Below are positions 16,145 to 25,064 of a stretch of 36,858 bases of DNA, piece by piece. The stretch covers positions 1 to 36,858 of the forward strand of contig QQND01000026.1 in NCBI GenBank assembly GCA_003402745.1, read 5' to 3'. The DNA comes from Verrucomicrobiota bacterium (GTDB lineage Bacteria > Verrucomicrobiota > Verrucomicrobiia > Chthoniobacterales > Chthoniobacteraceae). The position numbers were made by a program, and so were the translations under genes. The notes under the pieces are model-generated. The model was not told where the DNA came from. It did not search any database and saw only the letters and a program-made list of their open reading frames with translations. Each line of letters begins with the position of its first letter. Position 1 is the stretch's first letter.

Positions 16145-17902
16145 ATGCTTGAAAAATCAAAAGAGGACGTCATTGAACTGCTTGAATCCATCGCCCGTTT
16201 GCTTGAACTCAAGGGGGAGAACGTCTTCAAAATCCGCGCGTACACCAATGCTGTACGCGCGCTGGAAACTTTCAGCGGCGACTTTGATTCTCTTGTAAAA
16301 GAAAAACTTCTGGGCCAGGTGGGCGGCATTGGAGCTGCCTTGGAAGAGAAGATCACAACGTTTGCGACCACGGGAACGTTGCCATATTTTGAGGCGCTCA
16401 AAGCCGAATTTCCAGCGACCTTATTTGATCTTTTTGAACTGCAGGGACTTGGACCAAAAAAAATAAAGGCGCTCTGGGAGGAACTGGATCTCACCACCGT
16501 CGAAGGGCTGGAAGCGGCATGTAAGGACGGACGGGTCGCCTCTCTCAAGGGGTTTGGAGCCAAAACGGCAGCAAACATTCTCACCAGCATCGAAGCGCTC
16601 AAGCAGTATGCCGGCTCCTTCCGGTTCGGGGACATTGCGGCGGATGCTGAGATCCTGCTGGAACAGCTCAAGCAACTTCCGGAAGTGCTTCAAGCCTCCC
16701 TCGCTGGGTCTTACCGTCGCCGCAAAGAGGTGGTCCACGACTTGGATTTCCTGGTCGCCACACGCGAACCCGCTTCGGTGTCCTCCTTTTTTGTCAACCA
16801 CCCTTTGGTGGAAACGGTTCTTGCCCACGGCGTCACAAAATCAAGCGTCCGCCTCAACACTGGGATTCAAGCGGACCTCCGAGTGGTGGCGCCTCAGGAG
16901 TATCCGAGTGCGCTCAATTATTTTACGGGCTCCAAGGAGCACAACATCGCACTCCGCAGCCGGGCCCTTGCGCGCGGCTGGACTCTCAACGAATACCGGC
17001 TCGGGCCGGACGAAAAGGCGAAAAAAGCCCCCGATCCCATCCCCCCGATTCACACAGAGGCGGATTTGTACCGGGCTCTGGGACTGGACTACATCGAGCC
17101 TGAATTGAGGGAAGACCGCGGTGAAATTGCGGCTGCGGCTGAGCACCGGCTGCCGCATCTTGTGGAGATTCAAAACCTCCGGGGTACTTTTCACAACCAC
17201 ACCACCGCCAGCGATGGCCGTTCGAGCCTGGAGGAAATGGCAGCGGCTGCCCAGGAACTGGGGCTCCAATATCTTGGCATCTCAGACCATTCGGTTTCTT
17301 CCTTCCAGGCGCACGGCTTGGACGCCTCACGTCTTTTGGAACAAGTGGCTCGAATCCGCGAGCTGAACGCCGAATTCGGGCCGGATTTCCACCTCTTTTC
17401 CGGGGTGGAATGCGACATTCTTAAGGACGGCAGCCTAGATTATCCTGACGAAGTTCTTTCGCAACTGGACTACGTTGTGGCTTCTGTGCACGCGTCCTTC
17501 ACTCAACCGCAGACTGAAATGACCGCTCGGCTCATCAAGGCCATGTCAAATCCCTATGTGACGATGCTTGGACATATGACGGGGCGTCTGTTGCTCAGCC
17601 GAGATGCCTATGCGCTAGACATTCCCGCGGTGATCGAGGCGGCAGCGGAGACAGGGACGATCATCGAGCTCAATGCCAGTCCGCGGCGCCTGGATATGGA
17701 CTGGCGCTGGTGGCCCCTTGCAAAAGAGAAAGGCGTGCGTTGCTCCATCAACCCAGACGCACACCACGTTTCGCAACTGCAATTTCTGTGGAATGGAATC
17801 GGAGTCGCTCGCAAGGGATGGCTCACTGCCGCGGACGTGGTCAACACTTTGCCGCTTGGTAAAATCGAGGGAGTGCTCGGAAAAAAACGTGAAAAGGCGT
17901 AG
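16145..17902 (+). CDS. polX: family X DNA polymerase / PHP-domain 3'-5' exonuclease (PolX)
   Basis: 585-residue bacterial PolX used in DNA gap filling and repair. Domains in order: an N-terminal 8-kDa-like helical domain (ENVFKIRAYTNAVRALE), helix-hairpin-helix segments (LQGLGPKKIKALWEEL and LKGFGAKTAANI), the Pol beta-type nucleotidyltransferase domain with GSYRRRKE and aspartates D199 and D201 (HDLDFLV) plus D244 (IQADLRVV), and a C-terminal PHP domain. PHP metal ligands are present: H350 and H352 in TFHNHTTASDG, ISDHS, GVECDIL, SVHASF, LGHMTGR and NPDAHH. Both active sites look intact. The ATG at 16145 matches the family N-terminus, with AAAGG about 9 bases upstream. It converges on the sulfatase gene. 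Confidence 0.95.
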   Translation: MLEKSKEDVIELLESIARLLELKGENVFKIRAYTNAVRALETFSGDFDSLVKEKLLGQVGGIGAALEEKITTFATTGTLPYFEALKAEFPATLFDLFELQGLGPKKIKALWEELDLTTVEGLEAACKDGRVASLKGFGAKTAANILTSIEALKQYAGSFRFGDIAADAEILLEQLKQLPEVLQASLAGSYRRRKEVVHDLDFLVATREPASVSSFFVNHPLVETVLAHGVTKSSVRLNTGIQADLRVVAPQEYPSALNYFTGSKEHNIALRSRALARGWTLNEYRLGPDEKAKKAPDPIPPIHTEADLYRALGLDYIEPELREDRGEIAAAAEHRLPHLVEIQNLRGTFHNHTTASDGRSSLEEMAAAAQELGLQYLGISDHSVSSFQAHGLDASRLLEQVARIRELNAEFGPDFHLFSGVECDILKDGSLDYPDEVLSQLDYVVASVHASFTQPQTEMTARLIKAMSNPYVTMLGHMTGRLLLSRDAYALDIPAVIEAAAETGTIIELNASPRRLDMDWRWWPLAKEKGVRCSINPDAHHVSQLQFLWNGIGVARKGWLTAADVVNTLPLGKIEGVLGKKREKA

Positions 17903-17934
17903 TGGGACTGTTTTTTATCGATCCTTGCGTTCCT

Positions 17935-19374
17935 TCAGTTCGTTCCTTTTCCAAGCAGGGCGCGCAACTCTTCGACAACGTTCGCACGGGAGGCGTCTTG
18001 AGCTAGATTCTGAAATTCCCTGGGGTCCACGGCGTGGTCATAAAGCTCGGAGCCAAGCCGTCCCTCATTCCATTCTGTATACCGGTACCGCTCGGTACGG
18101 ACCGAGCGCCCAACAGCCTCAGCCTCCTTTTTGTTGCCGAACACCACCTGGGTGAACGCGGCACGGTTCCACTCTCGATCTGGATTTTCGAGGACGGGCT
18201 TCAAACTTGTGCCTTGAATACGGCGGTCGGGCTTGAGTCCACACAGGTCGGCCAGCGTGGGGTACAAATCAATGAGTTCGGCGGTTCGCCCCGTCGGAAG
18301 GCCCGGGGAATTCATGCCGGGATCGCGGATGATGAGGGGCACGCGCGCCGAATCCTCATACAGTGAACGCTTCTGCCACAGGCCATGCTCACCCAAGTTG
18401 TATCCATGGTCGCTGATGAAAATGACAATCGTGTTTTTATCAAGGCCCTGCTTCTCAAGTTCCGCCAAGACGAGCCCGAACTGGGCATCCATGAAGCTCA
18501 TGGATGCGAGATAAGCCTGCTTGGCACTGCGCTGCATGTCTTCGTCCATCCCGTAATGCGCCCGTGCTGTGTTGGAGAGCGCTGCCTTGGGCTTTGTTTC
18601 ACGGTTACCTGGAGGCTCTTGGGGGAGCTCGACCTTGTCCTGAGGATACAATTCAAAATAAGACTTTGGAGAGACATAGGGCGTGTGAGGTCTATAAAAA
18701 CCGACCGCCAGAAAAAACGGCTTCTCGTGCTTCTGCCTTAAAAACTGTTGCGCCTGCGCCGCAATTTTACCGTCGGTCTGCTCCTCATCCGCGCCCTCGG
18801 CCGCTAACCAACTCAGCGTGCCTCCGTAATTTCCAGAGCCCCTCTGCAATACCGTTTTTGCGTTGGGTGAAGCCAAAATGCTGAATATTTTGTCCTCGTC
18901 GTCGCAATCCCGACCCCGAGGGTTCCAGACGTGCTCCCAAGAAGCCGGATCATCCAGCCCGTTCGTTCCAATTTCTTTCGGCACTCCATAGTGGTAAAGT
19001 TTTCCAATCCTCACCACCGAGTATCCGCCGTTGCGGAACATCTGGGGCAGGGTGACCATGTCTGGAATGACGTTCCGGAACTCTTTGGCGTTGTCCATGA
19101 CCCCAGTCACATCGGGACGCAGGCCCGTCAAAAAAGAGGTCCGGCTGGGATTACACAATGCGTACTGGCAATAGGCTCGCTCAAAACGCCGTCCTGTTCG
19201 AGCAAGCTTGTCAATATTTGGAGTGAGACCGGGGCCGCCGTAACAACTCATGCCAGCGCGGCAGTCGTCGGAGACAAGCAGCAGGACGTTTTTGCTCGGG
19301 CTGGGATCTGCTCCGAAAGCGCATTCAGCGCAAAAAAGGAGGAGAAGCGGCAAGAAAAGGCGGAGTGTGAGCAT
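17935..19374 (-). CDS. secreted sulfatase (iduronate-2-sulfatase-like)
   Basis: 479-residue type I sulfatase that should cleave sulfate esters from a polysaccharide or related substrate outside the cytoplasm. The N-terminus is a signal peptide (MLTLRLFLPLLLLFCAECAFGA). The calcium-binding DD pair is D36-D37 in LLLVSDDCRAG. The sulfatase signature CNPSRTSFLTG contains C74, the cysteine to be turned into formylglycine, followed by PSR. Further blocks are FLAVGFYRPHTPY and FISDHGYNLGEHGLW. The layout matches the iduronate-2-sulfatase-like branch common in Planctomycetes and Verrucomicrobia. The formylglycine-generating enzyme is not in the window. The gene stands alone on the minus strand, convergent with polX. 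Confidence 0.93.
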   Translation of the reverse strand: MLTLRLFLPLLLLFCAECAFGADPSPSKNVLLLVSDDCRAGMSCYGGPGLTPNIDKLARTGRRFERAYCQYALCNPSRTSFLTGLRPDVTGVMDNAKEFRNVIPDMVTLPQMFRNGGYSVVRIGKLYHYGVPKEIGTNGLDDPASWEHVWNPRGRDCDDEDKIFSILASPNAKTVLQRGSGNYGGTLSWLAAEGADEEQTDGKIAAQAQQFLRQKHEKPFFLAVGFYRPHTPYVSPKSYFELYPQDKVELPQEPPGNRETKPKAALSNTARAHYGMDEDMQRSAKQAYLASMSFMDAQFGLVLAELEKQGLDKNTIVIFISDHGYNLGEHGLWQKRSLYEDSARVPLIIRDPGMNSPGLPTGRTAELIDLYPTLADLCGLKPDRRIQGTSLKPVLENPDREWNRAAFTQVVFGNKKEAEAVGRSVRTERYRYTEWNEGRLGSELYDHAVDPREFQNLAQDASRANVVEELRALLGKGTN

Positions 19375-19710
19375 AAGGGAATTGTGAGCTTAAAAACCGG
19401 GGCGGGCAAAAAGTTTGAAAAATCTGCCGGAGCCGTTGCTTAGGAGGGCACTTTTGCAATGCCGAGCGAAGTCCAAAGCCACTCGAGGAAACGTTACCGG
19501 GGATCAAAACTGAGGGGCGATTCGAGATTCGCGCCCACTCGACTGGCGCAAGATCCCAGACTGTGAGGGTGCCCGAAAGTCCGGTTCGAGGAGCAGCGTG
19601 GAGGTTTAGGCCGTTGGCTGGAGTCTGTGGGTCTGGGCGGACTCGAGAGGGAAAGGCGTTCGGGTCCACGTTTCTCACTCCATATGACATACATTGTATT
19701 AGGTTATAGA

Positions 19711-19915
19711 TATGCCTCTCGTTGAGTCTGCTTTGCGGGCCTGTGAATAACTTGTGGGCCTATTTTTGCGGCGCCTTGAACGCCCCGGTCCGCCCCCCCC
19801 GATTCCAAAGACCTCGTCCCATTCCCTGCTTGTGGAGGCGGTGCCCCACTGAAACCGCCCCATTGAAAAAGGCGTCATGGCGACTGCTTTTTAAACGAGC
19901 AATCGCCACTTTTTA
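19711..19915 (+). ncRNA. candidate small RNA or leader attenuator
   Basis: Between a weak promoter-like pair (ATGACA 19684-19689, TATAGA 19705-19710, 15-base spacing) and a terminator hairpin ending at 19914 lies a stretch of about 200 bases with one further hairpin (GGCGGT 19837-19842 with ACCGCC 19854-19859). It could be an independent small RNA or the attenuated leader of the gene at 20071. No known RNA family was recognised. Confidence 0.25.
19878..19914 (+). terminator. terminator-like hairpin not preceded by a gene
   Basis: TGGCGACTGCT (19878-19888) pairs with AGCAATCGCCA (19898-19908) with one C-A mismatch in 11, a 9-base loop and a following CTTTTT. It lies 157 bases upstream of the gene at 20071 and about 500 bases from the nearest gene on its other side, which is on the opposite strand. 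Confidence 0.6.
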
Positions 19916-20070
19916 GACAGCGCCATATACGGACTAGATTTTTGCCTGACACCCGTTCAATCTGCCCGCGCCGTCCAACTCTGAGCTTAAAAAAACCAGG
20001 GTTGACCAAGCGCGGAACCCGAACCCGCAAACGTTTCGAGCACTCGGTCCCAATACTTTTTACCCGTCCT

Positions 20071-21492
20071 ATGTCCGACAACGCCCTTGATACTCGCCAA
20101 AAAGCACTCCTGGTGAACCTTGACCCCCGGCTTTACGGCACCTTCGCAGAAATTGGAGCCGGTCAGGAAGTGGTTCGCTGGTTCTTTCGAGTCGGCGGTG
20201 CCGCTGGTACGGTTGCGAAAAGCATGTCGGCTTATGACATGACGGTTTCCGACGCGATTTACGGGACGAGCGACCGCTACGTTTCAAGAAGTCGGTTGGA
20301 GGCGATGCTTTCGCATGAGTTTGAACTGAACGTTCAGAGGCTGGACACGAAGCGCGGCGACCACACCTGTTTTTTCGCGTTTGCAGACACCGTCGCGGCA
20401 CGGTCCTTTCGCGGGGGGTCAGAGTGCCACGGATGGATGGGAATTACCTTTCAACACGCTGCTCGGGCTCCCCAGAGTCGGATTTTGATTCATGTACGAA
20501 TGCTCGATGCCGAGAACGCGGCTCAGGCTGAGGCGCTGGGTGTGGTTGGGGTCAACTTGGTCTATGGTGCTGGGTTCCTGCATCAAGACCCCGAGTCGCT
20601 TTTGACTTCGCTCCTGGACCAACTGTCAGTGGGACGGATCGAAATCGACATGGTGGAGTTTTCTGGAGCCGCATTCTCAGGGGTGGATAACCGTCTCATG
20701 AGTTTGAAGCTGGTGCAGCTTGGATTGTCCGGGGCCGCAATGTTCGGCCCTTCGGGCGAAGTCCTCCAGCCGTCGGAGGTCTTTTATCGGAAAGCGATTC
20801 TGGTGGAACGCGGGGCTTTTCATCCTGTCACCAAGGTGCACATGGACATGCTCAAGCGGGCCTCGGAAAAGTTCCGTGCGTCGCCCGAGGTCAAGGCTTC
20901 AAATGCGCCCGTGCTTGAGGTCATGGAAATTACCATGCGTAATTTGCTTTCGGACCAGAAGTCCGTGGACCCCCAAGACTTTTTGGACCGCGCGGATGTT
21001 TTGGCGGCCTGTGGACTCACCGTGCTCGTTTCAGACTTTTCTGAGTATTACAGGCTGAGCGCATTTCTGACTCGAATGACTCGTGAGCCCATTGGGATCG
21101 CTCTGGGGGTCACGCGTTTGCTGAATCTGTTTGAGGAAGGATTTTACACCGACCTTCCCGGGGGAATCCTTGAGTCGTTTGGCCGTCTTCTTAAACACCA
21201 ACTCAAACTTTTTGTTTATCCCGCCTTGGACAAGGCTACCGGGCAGATTCGCAACGTGGACAACCTCGTGGTGCCTGCGGGGCAGCATAAGCTGTTTGAA
21301 TACCTGAACGAGCGCGGCTCTTTTGTGGGGCTCGAAACAGAACATCCGAGTCTCCTCTCGATTTACCCCAAGGACGTGCTCGATGCGATGCTTCGAAGGG
21401 ATCCTGTGTGGAAATCTATGGTGCCCGCAGAGGTCGTCGAAGCGATCGAGCGTAAGCATCTGTTCATGCGCGCCTCAGAGGCGAACGCATAG
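20071..21492 (+). CDS. conserved protein of unknown function
   Basis: 473-residue soluble protein without signal peptide or membrane segment. I recognise the overall pattern as a family conserved in Bacteroidetes and PVC bacteria but cannot name its function. Striking blocks are VAKSMSAYDMTVSDAIYG near residue 45, FFAFADTVAARSFRGG near 110, CHGWMGITFQ, EALGVVGVNLVYGAGF near 175, RIEIDMVEFSGAAFSGVDNR near 210, and LVERGAFHPVTKVHMDML near 255. Many charged and polar residues are fixed around Gly-rich turns, as in an enzyme active site. The frame is open 43 codons further upstream, but these are basic and unlike the family; ATG 20071 is preferred. It follows the long non-coding gap and may be controlled by the hairpin there. 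Confidence 0.75.
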   Translation: MSDNALDTRQKALLVNLDPRLYGTFAEIGAGQEVVRWFFRVGGAAGTVAKSMSAYDMTVSDAIYGTSDRYVSRSRLEAMLSHEFELNVQRLDTKRGDHTCFFAFADTVAARSFRGGSECHGWMGITFQHAARAPQSRILIHVRMLDAENAAQAEALGVVGVNLVYGAGFLHQDPESLLTSLLDQLSVGRIEIDMVEFSGAAFSGVDNRLMSLKLVQLGLSGAAMFGPSGEVLQPSEVFYRKAILVERGAFHPVTKVHMDMLKRASEKFRASPEVKASNAPVLEVMEITMRNLLSDQKSVDPQDFLDRADVLAACGLTVLVSDFSEYYRLSAFLTRMTREPIGIALGVTRLLNLFEEGFYTDLPGGILESFGRLLKHQLKLFVYPALDKATGQIRNVDNLVVPAGQHKLFEYLNERGSFVGLETEHPSLLSIYPKDVLDAMLRRDPVWKSMVPAEVVEAIERKHLFMRASEANA

Positions 21493-21655
21493 GCGGTGCT
21501 GGGGCGAGATTTTTGTGAGCAAAGGGCTTTGCTGCGGTTGCTTTAAGGGATGCCCATCATTCCACAAAGTCGCTTCTGTTGGCGGGAGAGAAGCCGCCCG
21601 ACGTTCCTGAATGCTCGCCTTTTAACGGGAACATCGTAGGCTCGTCAAATAACCG

Positions 21656-22543
21656 ATGATTGCGTTTAAGACTCTCGCCAAGGTGCGTTCCCCTGATGGC
21701 TCCATGATTACGCTCCACGAGCATGATGGAGAACATTATATCAAGCATAACGGCAGGCAGTTGATGAGCACCATCGCAACCGTTTCCGAGCTGCTCCTAG
21801 CGGACCTCGGTTGCCGTGAACTGCGCGAAATGCCCAAGCCCCGCGTCCTCATTGGTGGGCTGGGGTTGGGATTCACCCTAAAACGCGTTCTCGAACTTGT
21901 GGGAGAAAATGCGGTCGTCCACGTCTCTGAACTGCTGCCGGAAATGGTTGAGTGGAACAGAGAGCACCTGGAGAAAGTGAACGGCCTCCTCCTGAAAGAT
22001 CCGCGCGTCGAGATTCTTGTGGAAGACGTCTTTAAAGTGATACGTGAGCTCAAGGGAGAGCGCTATGACGCAATCCTTTTGGATGTGGATCACACCCCAG
22101 CCTCTTGGGTGCAGGTGCAGAACCACCGACTGTACGCCCGCGCCGGCTTTGACGCCGTACACAGAGCTCTGAAGCCACACGGACTCGTCGCCTATTGGTC
22201 GGCCGGCGAGGAACCTGAGTTTGCCCTCCGCCTCGGACGCGCCGGCTTCCAAGTCCAAACCTACGAAGCCAAGGCGCACACCACCGCCAAACGTGCAGTG
22301 CACCGGATTTATCTCGGCGCAGCGAAACCGCGCCCAGAGGGAGAATCCGCGCCCAAAGCGGACCGAAAACCTTCCCGCAGACCCACCCCTGCGCCGCCCT
22401 CGGGCCGGCCCAATGGGATCGGCGGGCGCCGCAGGCAGGCACCGAAGCCTGTGCAGCATCCCTTCATCAGCCCGCGCCAGGCTGAGGGACTGGCGCGCAA
22501 AGAACTCCGCCGCGCAGAATCCAAGGGCGCGAGCAAGCGCTGA
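21656..22543 (+). CDS. spermidine-synthase-fold methyltransferase-like protein with basic tail
   Basis: 295-residue protein. Residues about 1-220 have the Rossmann fold of spermidine synthases and class I S-adenosylmethionine methyltransferases: motif I VLIGGLGLGFTLKRVLEL, then VHVSELLPEMVEWNRE, then YDAILLDVDHTPA and HGLVAYWSAGEEP. The Asp motif differs from that of true SpeE (usually followed by Ser/Thr-Asp-Pro), so aminopropyl transfer is not certain. The last 75 residues form a low-complexity tail rich in Arg, Lys, Pro and Ala, probably disordered and perhaps nucleic-acid binding. It follows the unknown gene by 163 bases and converges on the PQQ-propeller gene. Confidence 0.7.
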   Translation: MIAFKTLAKVRSPDGSMITLHEHDGEHYIKHNGRQLMSTIATVSELLLADLGCRELREMPKPRVLIGGLGLGFTLKRVLELVGENAVVHVSELLPEMVEWNREHLEKVNGLLLKDPRVEILVEDVFKVIRELKGERYDAILLDVDHTPASWVQVQNHRLYARAGFDAVHRALKPHGLVAYWSAGEEPEFALRLGRAGFQVQTYEAKAHTTAKRAVHRIYLGAAKPRPEGESAPKADRKPSRRPTPAPPSGRPNGIGGRRRQAPKPVQHPFISPRQAEGLARKELRRAESKGASKR

Positions 22544-22612
22544 ACCGCTGGGTTGCCAGCCTCTGGCTCCGTACGGGAGCGAAGATGGGCCCTCCTCGCC
22601 CGTTTTCAGGTT

Positions 22613-23914
22613 CTACTGTTCGACCCGGTAAAGCGCTCCTTTGGTTCGGAGCACCAGGGCATTTCCTACCACCGCAGGGGACGCCATAAAACCTTCGGGA
22701 AGGGTGTTTTTGGAAACAACCTCAAAGGTGGACTGCGCCTTCACGACCGTGGTCAGCCCGCTGCAGTCTGAAAAATAAAGCAATCCGTTGGCCACGAGGG
22801 GCGTCGCCGCAAAATCGCTCCCCATGCGCTCCCTCCAGAGAACGTCCCCCGTGGAGAGATCCAAACAAGAGGCGATCCCCCCCGAGGAGACGGTGAAGAC
22901 CAGATTATTCACGATCACGGGGGTGGTTTGATCTGGGGCGGCAGTTTTCTGCTTCCAAAGCAAGTGGCTCTCCGTGATATCTCCGCGGGCTCCTTCGAGT
23001 TTGAGGGCCCAGATTTCGGGCTTCATAAAGCCCGTGCTCAGCACCATCGTTTTGCCGTCGGTAGCGGGCAGGGGCACGTTGGAAAACCCGGGGCTGTAGT
23101 TCACAAACCAGCGTTCTTTTCCGGTGGCCGGATCCAGACCGTAGACCCGATTTGAGGCGGTGGTAATACTCACGGGCTGCCCGCCCAATTCCACCACAAG
23201 CGGGGTGCCGTAGGCCTTCCGCCGGTCAGGGGCAAGCGTCTCAAGAAAGTCCTTGGCAGAACGCGGGGAATCCCAGACCACCTCGCCGGTCGCTTTGCTC
23301 AGGGCAACCTCGTGCTGCACATCCATCCCGTCGCATGGAATCAAGAGCGTTTCGCCGAACTCGGTCAGGGAGCCCCCTGCCCCGTTTTGATGATCCACCT
23401 TCAACGTTTTCTGACGCCAAAGAACGGCCCCTGTCTTTGCATCCAAAGCAGCCGTCCCGCTTGTGCCAAAATGGACAAAAAAGCGGCCTCCGCTCAGCAG
23501 GCCGGTGGGCGAAGCGTAGGAGTTGCGCCGGTGTTTTGCGGGCGCCGCCTCAAGATGAAAAACTTCGACGTCATGCAGGATTTTCCCCGAGGCAAAATCA
23601 ACGGCCACCGCCCGCAGTGAAAGCCCTTCCTCGGTGGCCGTGGTCAGCCAGATACGGCCATCGGCCACCACGGGCGAAGACCACCCTTCCCCCGGGATTT
23701 CCGTACGCCAGCGTACGTTCGTGGCCGGATCCCAAGAAAGAGGAAGTTTCGGAGCATTCTCCACCTTGTTGTTCTGTGTGGCGCCAAGAAAGCGCGGCCA
23801 GGCATCCGCTGCCCCCACCGAGGAAAGGCTCAAGGCTGCCACGAAAAGTCCTGCCAAAGGCCGGACTGAAACACAAAAATAAGGACTCAGAGAGGAAAAT
23901 GGAACAGGGGTCAT
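22613..23914 (-). CDS. secreted PQQ-type beta-propeller protein (first copy)
   Basis: 433-residue exported protein (signal peptide with LFVAALSLSSVGAADAW). After it, repeated blades of the PQQ/BamB-type propeller are evident from recurring phrases such as SSPVVADGRIWLTTATEEG, LDAKTGAVLWRQ, LDPATGKERWFV and LDLSTGDVLWRERM. No catalytic cysteine pair, heme site or other enzyme domain is visible, so it is not a clear dehydrogenase; a binding or scaffold role is likelier. It is related along its length to the protein at 29476-30768. The ATG at 23914 was chosen because it begins the signal peptide; 18 upstream codons look unrelated. No Shine-Dalgarno. Confidence 0.85.
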   Translation of the reverse strand: MTPVPFSSLSPYFCVSVRPLAGLFVAALSLSSVGAADAWPRFLGATQNNKVENAPKLPLSWDPATNVRWRTEIPGEGWSSPVVADGRIWLTTATEEGLSLRAVAVDFASGKILHDVEVFHLEAAPAKHRRNSYASPTGLLSGGRFFVHFGTSGTAALDAKTGAVLWRQKTLKVDHQNGAGGSLTEFGETLLIPCDGMDVQHEVALSKATGEVVWDSPRSAKDFLETLAPDRRKAYGTPLVVELGGQPVSITTASNRVYGLDPATGKERWFVNYSPGFSNVPLPATDGKTMVLSTGFMKPEIWALKLEGARGDITESHLLWKQKTAAPDQTTPVIVNNLVFTVSSGGIASCLDLSTGDVLWRERMGSDFAATPLVANGLLYFSDCSGLTTVVKAQSTFEVVSKNTLPEGFMASPAVVGNALVLRTKGALYRVEQ

Positions 23915-24032
23915 CAAAGAAAAAGCCTGCGGGCCGTTAAAAATTAGACAAGTCGGAAAAGGCCACACCTATGATCCGTGCTAAAAAGAGTCGTCCCTCT
24001 CGCCTGATTCACGAACTGGACCAAGGTCGTCC

Positions 24033-25064
24033 TCAGTCGCGACGGCCCAATCTTTCCCGGATTTGTTCGGGGCTCAGCGCCAGCAATTCGTCGTGTTGAG
24101 CGCCGGAGATCAGATTGATTTCAAGCATCGTTTTCACCACGCTTTCCTTCGTGGCTTTTTCGTTTCGAGAGTCGTCTATCTGCTCTCCGAAGAGGAGCAC
24201 CATGAGCGTTTTTCCCACGATGTTCATCAGGATCCCAAACAGCACCAACCCCAGCAACATCGTGACACCCGCAATCACGCGTCCCCCAAAACTCACAGGA
24301 TACATGTCTCCGTAACCGGTGGTGGTGAGGGTTACAATGCACCACCACATCGCGGCGGGAATGGAGGCGAAGAACTGTTTGTCCGGAGGCATGGGGTTTC
24401 CACCGATGGGGTCGACCGGTAGAAATTTCCGGTCCGCTTCGGGTAACGCCTTCCAGTCGGCATCTGAAGCGTGCGCCTGTTCGAGTGCGCTTTGCCCAAG
24501 AGAGAGCGCTTCCGTAGAATAAAAACCGCCCTCCACGTAATACATGAGGGTGCTTGAAATCATCATTACCGAGAAAAGCGCAATCAAATAGATACGCAGG
24601 TTTGCTATGATTGGATTGGAGCTTTTTGACTGAGAGGTAATCTCCATCAAGGTGGTCCGGGCCATTTTCAAAACCCGCAGCACCCGCACGACTCTCAGCA
24701 GTCGGAACACTTTCGCCCCTTGAAGGGCGGTGAGGTTCAAAATCATCAGATAACTCGGTAGGATCGAGATCAGGTCGACCAACCCCCAGAAACTGAACAT
24801 GTACCGCACGCGATCCTCTGCAAAATATAAATTTGCAATGTAATCGATTGAAAAAAATGCCACCGCTACACATTCCAAGGTAAAAAACCAACTTTGGTGC
24901 GTTGTCGCAAACGGCTCCACGGTTTCAAAGGCCATCGCAATGCAGGACACGAAAATCAGCAGGTTCAATACCCTCTGCCAGCGTAGAAAACTCGGGGCTT
25001 GAGGATCCGTGAACAGGACATGCAGGAAATGGACTTGGGGCGTTTCAGTAGCGGGGCGGTTCAT
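24033..25064 (-). CDS. voltage-gated-type potassium channel
   Basis: 343-residue inner-membrane ion channel of the Kv/KvAP superfamily. Six membrane segments are readable: S1-S3 in residues about 25-110, S4 as the arginine ladder VFRLLRVVRVLRVLKMAR with a positive residue every third position, S5 near IALFSVMMISSTLMYYV, and S6 near GVTMLLGLVLFGILMNIVG. The selectivity filter TTTGYGDMYP marks potassium selectivity. Between S5 and the pore helix there is an unusually long loop of about 60 residues (STEALSLGQSALEQ ... PMPPDKQF). A short cytoplasmic tail ends the protein with no nucleotide-binding or TrkA domain. The ATG at 25064 gives the expected N-terminus. Confidence 0.93.
   Translation of the reverse strand: MNRPATETPQVHFLHVLFTDPQAPSFLRWQRVLNLLIFVSCIAMAFETVEPFATTHQSWFFTLECVAVAFFSIDYIANLYFAEDRVRYMFSFWGLVDLISILPSYLMILNLTALQGAKVFRLLRVVRVLRVLKMARTTLMEITSQSKSSNPIIANLRIYLIALFSVMMISSTLMYYVEGGFYSTEALSLGQSALEQAHASDADWKALPEADRKFLPVDPIGGNPMPPDKQFFASIPAAMWWCIVTLTTTGYGDMYPVSFGGRVIAGVTMLLGLVLFGILMNIVGKTLMVLLFGEQIDDSRNEKATKESVVKTMLEINLISGAQHDELLALSPEQIRERLGRRD

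Larger units (their letters stand above)
19375..20070. other. 696-base non-coding gap
   Basis: No convincing gene on either strand: the open frames here are short, have no recognisable motif and no ribosome-binding site. The right half contains an AT-rich promoter-like stretch (19684-19710), a small hairpin (19837-19859) and a terminator-like hairpin (19878-19914). No tRNA, tmRNA, RNase P or SRP RNA signature was found. Confidence 0.6.

Noticed and set aside
19325-19690. Minus-strand open frame of about 121 codons in the non-coding gap, with a phrase faintly like a ketosynthase end (SSSGFGLRSAL)
   Set aside because: The resemblance is too short, there is no family context, and the frame overlaps the sulfatase start.
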